Positions 7,325 through 13,712 of a stretch of 30,753 nt of DNA are shown here, piece by piece. Source of the DNA: an uncultured Clostridia bacterium. GTDB taxonomy: Bacteria > Bacillota > Clostridia > Oscillospirales > Ruminococcaceae. The stretch's first letter is position 1; the number at the start of each line of letters is the position of its first letter. The stretch is taken from assembly GCA_945947715.1 (NCBI GenBank), contig CAMEYZ010000002.1, positions 1 through 30,753 on the forward strand. Direction: 5' to 3'. The translations under genes and the position numbers were made by a program. A model generated the notes under the pieces. The model made no database searches. It was not told the origin of the DNA and saw nothing but the letters and a program-made list of their open reading frames with translations.

Positions 7325-7357
7325 AGCAGGAGCACCCTTGAAATGCTCCTGCTTTTT
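7325..7357. terminator. Bidirectional terminator
   Basis: AGCAGGAGCA (7325-7334) and TGCTCCTGCT (7344-7353) form a perfect 10-bp stem with a 9-base loop, followed by a T-run on + and an A-run before it that serves the - strand. It separates the PilZ-ParA-ComFB-like operon from the convergent regulator gene. Confidence 0.92.
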
Positions 7358-7364
7358 GTATCTT

Positions 7365-8072
7365 TTAAGCCGTTTTGCTGTCAGCTGCGGAAATGTCTGT
7401 GAAAATATATCCCGCGCCGAAAACCACCTTGATGTAACGGGGATTTTTCGGGTCAGCCTCTATCTTGCCTCTGAGTCTGCGGATATGCTCTACGACAGTT
7501 TTCTTGACGTCGTAGGAGCGGCTGTTCCACACCTGTGCATATATCTCGTCCGCGGAGCAGACTGTTCCTCTGCGGCGCATGAGGTACTCCATGATGCCGA
7601 ATTCCAGCTTTGTGGTGCGGACCTCTCTGCCGTCCACTGTAACAGTTCTCGCAGCGGAGTCAAGACGAATGCTGCCTGCAGAAAGGGTCTCGCTCTCCTC
7701 GACGATGCGTTCATTTCTGATAGTGCTGCTTCTGCGGAGAATTGCCTTTACTCTTGCAGCAAACTCCATTTCGCCGATGCTCTCGGACACCACCGAATCT
7801 GCGCCCTTGGAAAGCGCCATTATCGAAGTAAATTCGTCCGATTTTTCGGATATGTACATGATAGGCACATCGGAGCGGCTGCGTATCTTCTCGATAAGCT
7901 CGAAGCCTGTGCGGCAGAGAATGACCATTCTTACCGAACCGGTATCCTGTGGGATATCGCCGCTTTCGCTCATTGTAATATCATATCCCTCAGGTGCGAG
8001 GATATCCATAAATCTCTTAGTGTGCTCGACATTTGTTCCGAAAATTACGTTTATATTTGTATGAATTGCCAT
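7365..8072 (-). CDS. OmpR/PhoB-type regulator with degenerate receiver
   Basis: 235 residues from the ATG at 8072, which has AAAGGAG 8 bases before it; the open frame extends further upstream without a ribosome site. Residues 7-114 follow the receiver fold (GADSVVSE...ARVKAILRR at the end), and residues 132-226 are a winged-helix Trans_reg_C domain (TKLEFGIMEYLMRRRG, VVEHIRRLRGKI, GAGYIF). The receiver lacks its active site: the acidic pair after beta-1 is replaced by FGTN (11-14), the phospho-acceptor Asp by C53 (MVILCRTGF), and the conserved Lys of the KPF motif by Ser/Glu (VVSES, 94-98). Thr is Ser at 75. So it probably works without phosphorylation. No sensor kinase is adjacent. Targets unknown. 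Confidence 0.88.
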   Translation of the reverse strand: MAIHTNINVIFGTNVEHTKRFMDILAPEGYDITMSESGDIPQDTGSVRMVILCRTGFELIEKIRSRSDVPIMYISEKSDEFTSIMALSKGADSVVSESIGEMEFAARVKAILRRSSTIRNERIVEESETLSAGSIRLDSAARTVTVDGREVRTTKLEFGIMEYLMRRRGTVCSADEIYAQVWNSRSYDVKKTVVEHIRRLRGKIEADPKNPRYIKVVFGAGYIFTDISAADSKTA

Positions 8073-8318
8073 TCCGCATGCTCCTTTCGCAAGCTTAGAC
8101 CTTCCGCATATGTTCGGGCTTTGCAGAATGTCCGGTATGTTTCTTTTTTTTGCCCTTCTGCTATATAAACAATTCAGGAAGCCGATTTTTTTCACAAAAT
8201 ATAAAAGTTAATAAAAAGTTTAAATATCATTTAAAAAAATCATCCTTATCAGCTGAATAAGAGGGGTATTTTCAGGGATAATAGATAGTAAATTCTACAG
8301 TAAAAGGAGTAGATCATT
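8073..8318. other. Divergent spacer between the regulator and the DUF378 gene
   Basis: 246 bases, AT-rich in the middle (8190-8245). It must hold promoters for both flanking genes, but I find no convincing paired -35/-10 boxes on either strand. GGGATAATAG at 8276-8285 may be a -10 for the DUF378 gene. No open frame or known RNA is evident. Confidence 0.4.
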
Positions 8319-8534
8319 ATGATGGAAAAAATCTCACTGGCGCTGATGATAATCGGCGGACTTAACTGGGGCCTTGTGGGCATCTTCGAGTTCGACCTTG
8401 TTGCATGGCTTTTCGGCGGCTCGGCTTCTCTTATCAGCAGGATAGTGTATGTGCTCATTGCCCTTGCAGCTATCTGGGGCATCACCATGCTTTTCAGCAG
8501 CTCCAACGAGCCCGCTCACAGCTCCGCAAAGTAG
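8319..8534 (+). CDS. DUF378 family small membrane protein
   Basis: 71 residues with two membrane helices, about 4-26 (ISLALMIIGGLNWGLVGIF) and 36-60 (ASLISRIVYVLIALAAIWGI), and a short polar tail. The signature IGGLNWGLVG...FDLVA.LFGG...SRIVY..I.LAA is that of DUF378, widespread in Firmicutes, function unknown. AAAGGAG at 8303-8309 serves either of two adjacent ATG codons (8319 or 8322). It is a single-gene unit ended by its own terminator. Confidence 0.9.
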   Translation: MMEKISLALMIIGGLNWGLVGIFEFDLVAWLFGGSASLISRIVYVLIALAAIWGITMLFSSSNEPAHSSAK

Positions 8535-8541
8535 TTTTCAG

Positions 8542-8580
8542 TCCGACGTCGGAAAGTGATATTTCCGGCGTCGGATTTTA
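8542..8580 (+). terminator. Terminator after the DUF378 gene
   Basis: TCCGACGTCGGAAA (8542-8555) pairs with TTTCCGGCGTCGGA (8562-8575), 14 bp with a single G-U pair and a 6-base loop, followed by TTTTA. Confidence 0.88.
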
Positions 8581-8865
8581 CTTAAAGTAAAATACTTTGA
8601 AAAAAATATTTTTCGTAAATTTTGAAAAAGTATTGACAAATCTGAAAACTTATGATATAATATAAGATTATCACGGAAAATGTTTCGACAACTTTTCAAA
8701 AGTTTTCAACCGCTTTTCAAAAGAGTTTAAACAGGTTATAAACCGTACTTTTTAATATTTTCAAAGTTTTCAACATATTTCAATGATTTTTATACATCAA
8801 AATAGTCAAAAAAGTTGAAAGATATTTGTGCAATCATCTGAAATTAAAAAAAATATCAAATTCCT
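8581..8865 (+). other. AT-rich non-coding stretch with a consensus promoter and TTTTCAA repeats
   Basis: A perfect promoter, TTGACA (8633-8638), 17 bases, TATAAT (8656-8661), should start transcription near 8668. Downstream, the motif TTTTCAA recurs at least five times between 8692 and 8777, partly as the palindrome CTTTTCAAAAG, and GGTT-ATA-AACC occurs at 8734-8744. The only small frame is 16 codons at 8680-8730 (MFRQLFKSFQPLFKRV), basic and Phe-rich but with a poor ribosome site. No terminator occurs before 9010, so this promoter may make a longer form of the RNA described next. Confidence 0.55.
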
Positions 8866-8866
8866 G

Positions 8867-8895
8867 TTGACGTTTGCATAATTTTGGTTTATAAT
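8867..8895 (+). promoter_or_regulatory. Promoter of the candidate small RNA
   Basis: TTGACG (8867-8872), 17 bases, TATAAT (8890-8895). The predicted start near 8902 coincides with the first base of a stem-loop, and the transcript meets an intrinsic terminator at 9010-9037 before any gene begins. Confidence 0.85.
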
Positions 8896-8901
8896 ATAAA
8901 T

Positions 8902-9037
8902 GATGTTAGAAATCGTATGATACTAATTCATAATTAGTTTAACATCCGTTTTGTTGTCTCCTTTCTTTTGTTCTACACACAAATGATTTGTTGTTGCTTT
9001 ATCTGACGCGCAGGACTTATGTCCTGCATTTTTTTTG
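8902..9037 (+). ncRNA. Candidate small RNA or attenuated leader upstream of metG
   Basis: About 135 bases between a strong promoter and an intrinsic terminator with no credible open frame. The 5' end folds: GATGTTA (8902-8908) pairs with TAACATC (8940-8946), and inside it ACTAATT-CAT-AATTAGT (8922-8938) is a perfect 7-bp hairpin. The middle (8947-9000) is unpaired and pyrimidine-rich and includes CTCCTTT (8958-8964), complementary to Shine-Dalgarno sequences of the AAAGGAG type. The 3' end is the terminator. This layout is that of trans-acting sRNAs that cover ribosome sites. A leader that controls metG read-through is the alternative. I recognise no named RNA family. Confidence 0.55.
9010..9037 (+). 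terminator. Intrinsic terminator of the candidate small RNA
   Basis: GCAGGAC (9010-9016), loop TTAT, GTCCTGC (9021-9027), then ATTTTTTTT. A compact, strong terminator standing upstream of the metG promoter. Confidence 0.92.
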
Positions 9038-9047
9038 CTCTGAACTA

Positions 9048-9076
9048 TTGATTATATCTGAAAAATGTGGTAGAAT
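9048..9076 (+). promoter_or_regulatory. metG promoter
   Basis: TTGATT (9048-9053), 17 bases, TAGAAT (9071-9076). It gives a short leader of about 25 bases. It lies after the terminator at 9010-9037, so metG need not depend on read-through. There is no T-box specifier stem or T-box sequence. Confidence 0.7.
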
Positions 9077-9107
9077 ATACTTATACTTATTATTGGAGGA
9101 AAAGATA

Positions 9108-11051
9108 ATGGATAAAAAACCTTATTATATTACCACGCCGATATATTATCCCTCGGGTAATCCCCATATCGGCCACTGCTATACCACCGCGGCCTGCGAT
9201 AGCATCGCAAGATACAGACGTCTGCAGGGCTATGATGTAATGTTCCTCACAGGCACCGATGAGCATGGCCTCAAGATCGAACAGAAGGCTAAGGAAAAGG
9301 GCGTTACTCCTAAGCAGTACGTCGATGAGATAGTTGAGATATTCAAGAACCTCTGGAAGACTATGAATATCAGCTACGACCGCTATATCCGCACTACCGA
9401 CGATTATCACGTTGAATCGGTGCAGAAGATATTCAAGGACCTCTATGACAAGGGATATATCTACAAGGGCAAGTATGTGGGTAAATACTGCACTCCCTGC
9501 GAGAGCTTCTGGACGGATTCTCAGCTGGTAAACGGCAAGTGCCCTGACTGCGGACGCGATGTTATCGACGCCAGCGCGGAGGCGTACTTCTTTAAAATGT
9601 CTCCCTTTGCAGACAGGATAGAAAAGCTGCTCCTTGAAACGGATTATCTCCAGCCTCGCACAAGAGCTGTGGAGCTTGTCAATAACTTTATAAAGCCCGG
9701 TCTGGAGGACCTCTGCGTTTCGAGAACGTCCTTCACATGGGGAATCCCAGTTACCTTTGACGAGAAGCACGTGGTATATGTGTGGATAGACGCACTTTCC
9801 AACTATATCTCTGCTCTCGGCTACATGAACGAAAAATACGATGATTTCGATAAATTCTGGCCTGCGGACGTGCACATGGTCGCAAAGGATATTATGCGCT
9901 TCCATGCTATAATCTGGCCTGCAATGCTTATGGCGCTGGACCTTCCGCTGCCCAAGCACCTTGCCGTTCACGGCTGGATAACCTTCAACGGCGAGAAGAT
10001 GTCCAAGTCCCTGGGCAACGTGGTGGATCCCATCGTGCTCTCCGAGCGCTATGGCGCAGATACTATCAGATATCATATCCTCCGCGAAATGGCGCTGGGC
10101 TCTGACAGCTCCTTCTCTAACGAGGTTATGATTAAGCGCATCAATGCTGACCTTGCCAATGACCTGGGCAACCTGGTTTCCAGAACCGTTGCAATGGTAA
10201 TCAAATACTTTGACGGAACTCTTCCCGCAGAAAAGCAGTCCGCTCCTGAGGACAAGGAGCTTATCGATATGGCGCTGGCACTCAGAGGCACAGTGGATAA
10301 GCTTATGGACGAGACGCAGCTCAACAACGTCCTTGCAGAAATTTTCAAGGTTATCTCCAGAGCCAACAAGTATATCGACGAGACCGCTCCCTGGGTGCTT
10401 GCAAAGGACGAGGCAAACAAGCCCAGACTGGCAGCAGTGCTGTATAATCTGCTGGAAGCTATTCGTATCACTACCACACTTCTGTCCTGCTTTATGCCCT
10501 CCACAATGCCTAAGGTATGGGAGCAGACCGGCGTGACACAGGATATGGTCACCTACGAGAATGCAGGCAAATTCGGCGTGCTTCCCGAGAACGTTACCGT
10601 TACTAAGGGAGATATCATCTTCCCCAGATTTGATATGGACACCGAGATAGAATATCTCAACAGCCTCCTTCCCGCTCCTGAGAAAAAGGACGAGGACAAG
10701 GACAAGGCAAATCTTACGCCTATCCTCGACACGATAAGCATCGACGATTTCGCAAAGATAGACCTGCGCGTGGCAGAGGTCAAGCAGTGCGAAAAGGTGC
10801 CCAAGGCGAAAAAGCTGTTAAAGCTCATTCTTGACGATGGCTTTGGCGAGAGACAGGTAGTATCGGGAATTGCTAAGTGGTACGCTCCTGAGGACCTTGT
10901 GGGCAAGAAGATAATCGTGGTAGCAAATCTTGCGCCTGCGAAGCTCTGCGGAGTTGAAAGTCAGGGCATGATAGTGGCTGCTGATGTGGGTGAGGATGCG
11001 AAGGTTATCTTCGTTGACAAGGATATCCCCAACGGCAGCAAGCTCAGATAA
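9108..11051 (+). CDS. metG: Methionyl-tRNA synthetase
   Basis: Charges tRNA-Met with methionine. 647 residues from the ATG at 9108, which follows GGAGGA; an upstream extension of 40 codons lacks a ribosome site and overlaps the small-RNA terminator. The class I signature PHIGH is at residues 19-23 and KMSKS at 297-301. Four cysteines, C128, C131, C145 and C148 (CTPC...CPDC), form the zinc knuckle of the connective domain. The anticodon-binding helical domain follows (to about 530). After a charged linker (EKKDEDKDKAN) a C-terminal EMAP/Trbp111-type tRNA-binding domain begins near 543 (IDDFAKIDLRVAEV), typical of the dimeric MetG form. The next small membrane-protein gene follows after 32 bases. 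Confidence 0.98.
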   Translation: MDKKPYYITTPIYYPSGNPHIGHCYTTAACDSIARYRRLQGYDVMFLTGTDEHGLKIEQKAKEKGVTPKQYVDEIVEIFKNLWKTMNISYDRYIRTTDDYHVESVQKIFKDLYDKGYIYKGKYVGKYCTPCESFWTDSQLVNGKCPDCGRDVIDASAEAYFFKMSPFADRIEKLLLETDYLQPRTRAVELVNNFIKPGLEDLCVSRTSFTWGIPVTFDEKHVVYVWIDALSNYISALGYMNEKYDDFDKFWPADVHMVAKDIMRFHAIIWPAMLMALDLPLPKHLAVHGWITFNGEKMSKSLGNVVDPIVLSERYGADTIRYHILREMALGSDSSFSNEVMIKRINADLANDLGNLVSRTVAMVIKYFDGTLPAEKQSAPEDKELIDMALALRGTVDKLMDETQLNNVLAEIFKVISRANKYIDETAPWVLAKDEANKPRLAAVLYNLLEAIRITTTLLSCFMPSTMPKVWEQTGVTQDMVTYENAGKFGVLPENVTVTKGDIIFPRFDMDTEIEYLNSLLPAPEKKDEDKDKANLTPILDTISIDDFAKIDLRVAEVKQCEKVPKAKKLLKLILDDGFGERQVVSGIAKWYAPEDLVGKKIIVVANLAPAKLCGVESQGMIVAADVGEDAKVIFVDKDIPNGSKLR

Positions 11052-11083
11052 TAAGTAACTCAAATTTGAAAGGAGCAATTATC

Positions 11084-11350
11084 ATGGTGAGAACTACAGA
11101 AAAGAAGCCGTTTACGGCAGGCATAATCACGGGTATCGTGGGGATAGTATTTTCTGTGCTGTTTCCTGCGGTGACCTATGGCTGTTCCATTCCGGGACTG
11201 GTGCTTTCGGTGAAGAAATCTAAGACTGAAAAGACCACCTGTTCCTTTGTACTGAATGTTGTTGCGCTGGCATTGGCAGTGGCTAATTCCGTCACAGCAG
11301 TGTGCATAACCGCAAGGGGATTTTGCAAGAAGCATACGGGACAGTTCTAA
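11084..11350 (+). CDS. Small membrane protein, two TM segments
   Basis: 88 residues from the ATG at 11084, with AAAGGAG 8-14 bases upstream. A short basic N-terminus (MVRTTEKKPF) precedes helix 1 (about 11-38, TAGIITGIVGIVFSVLFPAVTYGCSIPGLVL). A basic loop (VKKSKTEKTT) and helix 2 (about 49-75) follow. It resembles the short DUF4190-like proteins but I cannot assign it. It is 32 bases after metG and may be co-transcribed with it. Function unknown. Confidence 0.75.
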   Translation: MVRTTEKKPFTAGIITGIVGIVFSVLFPAVTYGCSIPGLVLSVKKSKTEKTTCSFVLNVVALALAVANSVTAVCITARGFCKKHTGQF

Positions 11351-11361
11351 TCATCTGAATT

Positions 11362-11406
11362 GCAGCCGGCAGTCTGCGGTATATGGCCGTGGGCTGCCGT
11401 TTTTTA
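11362..11406 (+). terminator. Probable terminator after the metG unit
   Basis: GCAGCC (11362-11367) pairs with GGCTGC (11392-11397). Inner GGC/GCC pairs extend the stem, and CGTTTTTT follows. The stem is imperfect but the position and T-run fit. It ends just before the ribosome site of the next gene. Confidence 0.65.
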
Positions 11407-11423
11407 TACGGAGGGATAACATC

Positions 11424-11873
11424 ATGAGAACACTGAAAAAACTGACAAAGGAAAACACAGAAGATATCATCACTCTATTCAGGTCGGTATTTACTGCCGA
11501 GCCCTGGAAGGACGACTGGAGCGACGAGAATCAGCTGCGAATGTATATCAATGACCTGACGGGAAATGAAAATTCGCTGACCTATGGGCTGTTTGATGAG
11601 GGCGAGCTTGTGGGGCTGTCTATGGGATATGTGATGCACTGGTACATGGCAACGGAGTATTACATCTTCGAGCTGTGCATACGGACGGACAGACAGGGCG
11701 AGGGTCTGGGCACGTATTTCCTCGATGAAATGGAAAAGGAGCTGCTTGCCCATGATATAAAGCAGATATATTTACAGACTGAGGAAAATGTTCCCGCCTA
11801 TGAGTTTTACAAGAAGCGTGGATTTTTCGTGCTGAACGGTCATATGTCGCTGGGGAAGAATATCGACGGTTGA
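11424..11873 (+). CDS. GNAT family N-acetyltransferase
   Basis: 149 residues with the full GNAT fold. The acetyl-CoA pyrophosphate loop is RTDRQGEGLG (about 91-100), preceded by the beta-4 strand YIFELCI and followed by FLDEMEKELLAHDIKQIYLQTEENVPAYEFYKKRGFF, the usual end of the domain. The acceptor cannot be told from sequence; the general shape resembles AAC(6')-like and RimI-like enzymes, but resistance should not be inferred. GGAGGGA precedes the ATG. The gene is convergent with murA, with no clear terminator in the 29-base gap. Confidence 0.88.
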   Translation: MRTLKKLTKENTEDIITLFRSVFTAEPWKDDWSDENQLRMYINDLTGNENSLTYGLFDEGELVGLSMGYVMHWYMATEYYIFELCIRTDRQGEGLGTYFLDEMEKELLAHDIKQIYLQTEENVPAYEFYKKRGFFVLNGHMSLGKNIDG

Positions 11874-11902
11874 CTTTCCCAGCAGAAAATAACTGTACAC
11901 TG

Positions 11903-13165
11903 TTAACTGAAAACTCTCGAAATGCGCCCGCCTAAGGAGCGAATTACCCCCTCAATGTCCTCGTAGCCTCGGTCGATGTACTCCGCCCGTGATATCTCGC
12001 TGGTCCCCTCGGCGCAGAGAGCCGCCCCCACTAAAGCTGCTCCGCCACGCAGGTCGGGAGCCTCTGTTTTGGCGCCGTACAGCCGCTTCACTCCGCTGAC
12101 CACCGCAACCTTGCCCTCTGCACGAATATCCGCGCCCATGCGCTGGAGCTCGCCTGTGTGGCGGTAGCGGTTCTCGAAGATGTTCTCCACGAAAAGAGTG
12201 GTTCCCTCCGCAAGACAGAGGGGTATCATAATGACTGCCTGGGCGTCGGTGGGAAAGCCGGGATAGACCATGGTGCGGATAGTCCCCACGCTTTTAAGTG
12301 TGCCCGTTCGACTAAGATAGATATTTTTCCCGAAAATTTTCACCGAACAGCCCATCTGCTCCAGCACTGAAAGGATAGCGTCCATATGAGAGGGCTCGCA
12401 GTCCTTTATGAGTATTTCCCCGCCGCATGCCGCAGTGTAGGATAAATATGTAGCGCAGGCTATCCTGTCGGGCATTACGCGGTATTCTATGTCGGAGCGC
12501 AGCTTTTTCACGCCGCGGATAATTATGGTGCCGCTGCCTGCTCCACGGATATCGGCGCCGCATTTGCTGAGGAAGTCTGCCAGGTCGATTATCTCAGGCT
12601 CACGGGCAGCATTGGTGATAACGGTCTCGCCCTCTGCAAGGACAGCTGCTAAGATGATATTCTCCGTAGCCCCCACAGAGGGGAAGGTCAGGGATATCCT
12701 TGCACCGTGAAGTCCGTCGGGAGCGTTACAGATTATCTCGCCGTGCTTTTCGGATATTTCGGCGCCCATTGCTGTAAGAGCTGATATGTGATAGTCAATG
12801 GGACGGGGACCCAGATTGCAGCCTCCCGGCAATGACAGCCTGCACTGCTCGCAGCGTCCGAGAAGGGCACCCATAAAAATGACGGAGCAGCGAGTCTCCC
12901 GCATAAGCTCGTCGGGGATATCGGCGGAGGTGATAGTTTCGGCATTAACTGTCACAGTGTCGTCCTTTCCCTCGGCAAAGCAGCCTAAATGGTTTAGTAT
13001 CCTCATGGCGGCGTAGCGGTCGGATATCCTCGGACAGCCCGTAAAGGTTATCCTGCCGCAGCACAGCACCGAAGCGGCAAGCAAAGGCAGCACTGAATTT
13101 TTAGCTCCCTGGAGCACAATTTCTCCGCCCAGTCGGTTACCGCCGCTGACAACCAGCTTTTGCAT
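11903..13165 (-). CDS. murA: UDP-N-acetylglucosamine 1-carboxyvinyltransferase
   Basis: First committed step of peptidoglycan synthesis: transfers enolpyruvate from PEP to UDP-GlcNAc in the cytoplasm; target of fosfomycin. 420 residues, normal length. K22-N23 (GAKNSVLPLLAA) start the UDP-GlcNAc site. The catalytic loop is LPGGCNLGPRPIDYHISAL with C116, the residue fosfomycin alkylates. GFPTDAQA carries the conserved catalytic Asp (about 300). Many Firmicutes have two MurA copies; which one this is cannot be told. It stands alone, divergent from citrate synthase. Two short hairpins occur in its leader (13186-13216). The ribosome site is AAAGGCAGGA. Confidence 0.95.
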   Translation of the reverse strand: MQKLVVSGGNRLGGEIVLQGAKNSVLPLLAASVLCCGRITFTGCPRISDRYAAMRILNHLGCFAEGKDDTVTVNAETITSADIPDELMRETRCSVIFMGALLGRCEQCRLSLPGGCNLGPRPIDYHISALTAMGAEISEKHGEIICNAPDGLHGARISLTFPSVGATENIILAAVLAEGETVITNAAREPEIIDLADFLSKCGADIRGAGSGTIIIRGVKKLRSDIEYRVMPDRIACATYLSYTAACGGEILIKDCEPSHMDAILSVLEQMGCSVKIFGKNIYLSRTGTLKSVGTIRTMVYPGFPTDAQAVIMIPLCLAEGTTLFVENIFENRYRHTGELQRMGADIRAEGKVAVVSGVKRLYGAKTEAPDLRGGAALVGAALCAEGTSEISRAEYIDRGYEDIEGVIRSLGGRISRVFS

Positions 13166-13185
13166 AAATTATCCTGCCTTTCGTA

Positions 13186-13216
13186 ATTGCTCGAAGAGCA
13201 ATAGTGCTCGGAGCAC
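13186..13216 (-). repeat. Two tandem palindromes in the murA leader
   Basis: ATTGCTC-GAA-GAGCAAT (13186-13202) and GTGCTC-G-GAGCAC (13204-13216) are perfect inverted repeats side by side, 21 bases from the murA start codon. Both contain GCTC/GAGC. They could be protein-binding dyads or mRNA stem-loops next to the ribosome site. Confidence 0.6.
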
Positions 13217-13460
13217 AGTATTTATTCGGCAGAATATCCGAAAACCGCGAAATCTGCCTGTAGTGTTCATACTGCATATTATTCAGAACAATTGAAAATG
13301 TGATTATACTGCGATTACGAAAAACAGGGGCAGAATGAAGTTTATCTGTTGAATAAATAAAGATTTTCTATTAAATCCGCAAAATCCGATCATAATTTTC
13401 GTTATTTTTGTGAATTTACTGTAAAATTCCCTGAAATATCAAAAACCGCCTGTTACGCTC

Positions 13461-13489
13461 TTGACAGTTTCGCGATTTGCTGTTACAAT
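13461..13489 (+). promoter_or_regulatory. Citrate synthase promoter
   Basis: TTGACA (13461-13466), 17 bases, TACAAT (13484-13489). Predicted start near 13496, leaving an unusually long leader of about 215 bases. Confidence 0.85.
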
Positions 13490-13626
13490 ATAGATATAGA
13501 TATTTTTGAAATGACGGATAAGCGAATGTATAATTCATATTTCTCTGATTTTTAATGTATTTATGCAAATATTACGGCAGTTTCTGCAAGAAATTGAAAA
13601 TAAATATTCGCAGGCAATGAAGCACT

Positions 13627-13661
13627 CCGCCCTTATGATACGGCTTTTCTCATAAGGGCGG
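13627..13661 (+). promoter_or_regulatory. 12-bp hairpin in the citrate synthase leader
   Basis: CCGCCCTTATGA (13627-13638) pairs perfectly with TCATAAGGGCGG (13650-13661) around an 11-base loop. It ends 51 bases before the start codon. There is no proper T-run (GCGTTTGCAAT follows), so it is either a leaky attenuator or a stability element. Confidence 0.6.
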
Positions 13662-13712
13662 CGTTTGCAATATAAATTTTTCCGCTTTCTGCCGCTGAAA
13701 GGAACGATGAAT

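Larger units (their letters stand above)
13166..13712. other. Divergent murA / citrate synthase spacer
   Basis: About 550 bases without a gene. Near murA are two adjacent palindromes. A TATAAT on the - strand (13302-13307) could be the murA -10 but has no good -35. A clear + strand promoter at 13461-13489 serves citrate synthase, followed by a leader of about 215 bases with a long hairpin (13627-13661). No convincing small frame is seen. Confidence 0.6.

Noticed and set aside
8116..8156. GCAAAGCC and GGGCAAA strings on the - strand leader of the regulator, reminiscent of a c-di-GMP-I (GEMM) riboswitch
   Set aside because: Only a 4-bp GGGC/GCCC pairing is possible. The paired P2/P3 stems, the tetraloop-receptor parts and the conserved order are absent. 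Tempting because of the PilZ neighbour, but unsupported.
7338..8168. Frame of 276 codons on + opposite the OmpR-type regulator
   Set aside because: Antisense shadow. The - strand frame has clear winged-helix motifs and an AAAGGAG ribosome site; the + frame begins inside a terminator.
8692..8777. Replication origin with DnaA boxes
   Set aside because: TTTTCAAC and TTTTCAACA are near but not equal to TTATCCACA-type boxes, and no dnaA, dnaN or gyrB gene is close. AT-rich repeats alone are not enough.
8867..9107. T-box or SAM riboswitch controlling metG
   Set aside because: No T-box sequence (TGGNACCGCG-like), no specifier loop and no SAM-I core. metG also has its own promoter after the terminator at 9010-9037.
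8988..9107. N-terminal extension of metG by 40 codons
   Set aside because: It begins inside the small-RNA candidate, includes its terminator and lacks a ribosome site. GGAGGA precedes the ATG at 9108, which gives the family-typical start.
11424..11873. Aminoglycoside resistance acetyltransferase
   Set aside because: The GNAT fold is clear, but nothing in the sequence marks an aminoglycoside site, and there is no mobile context.
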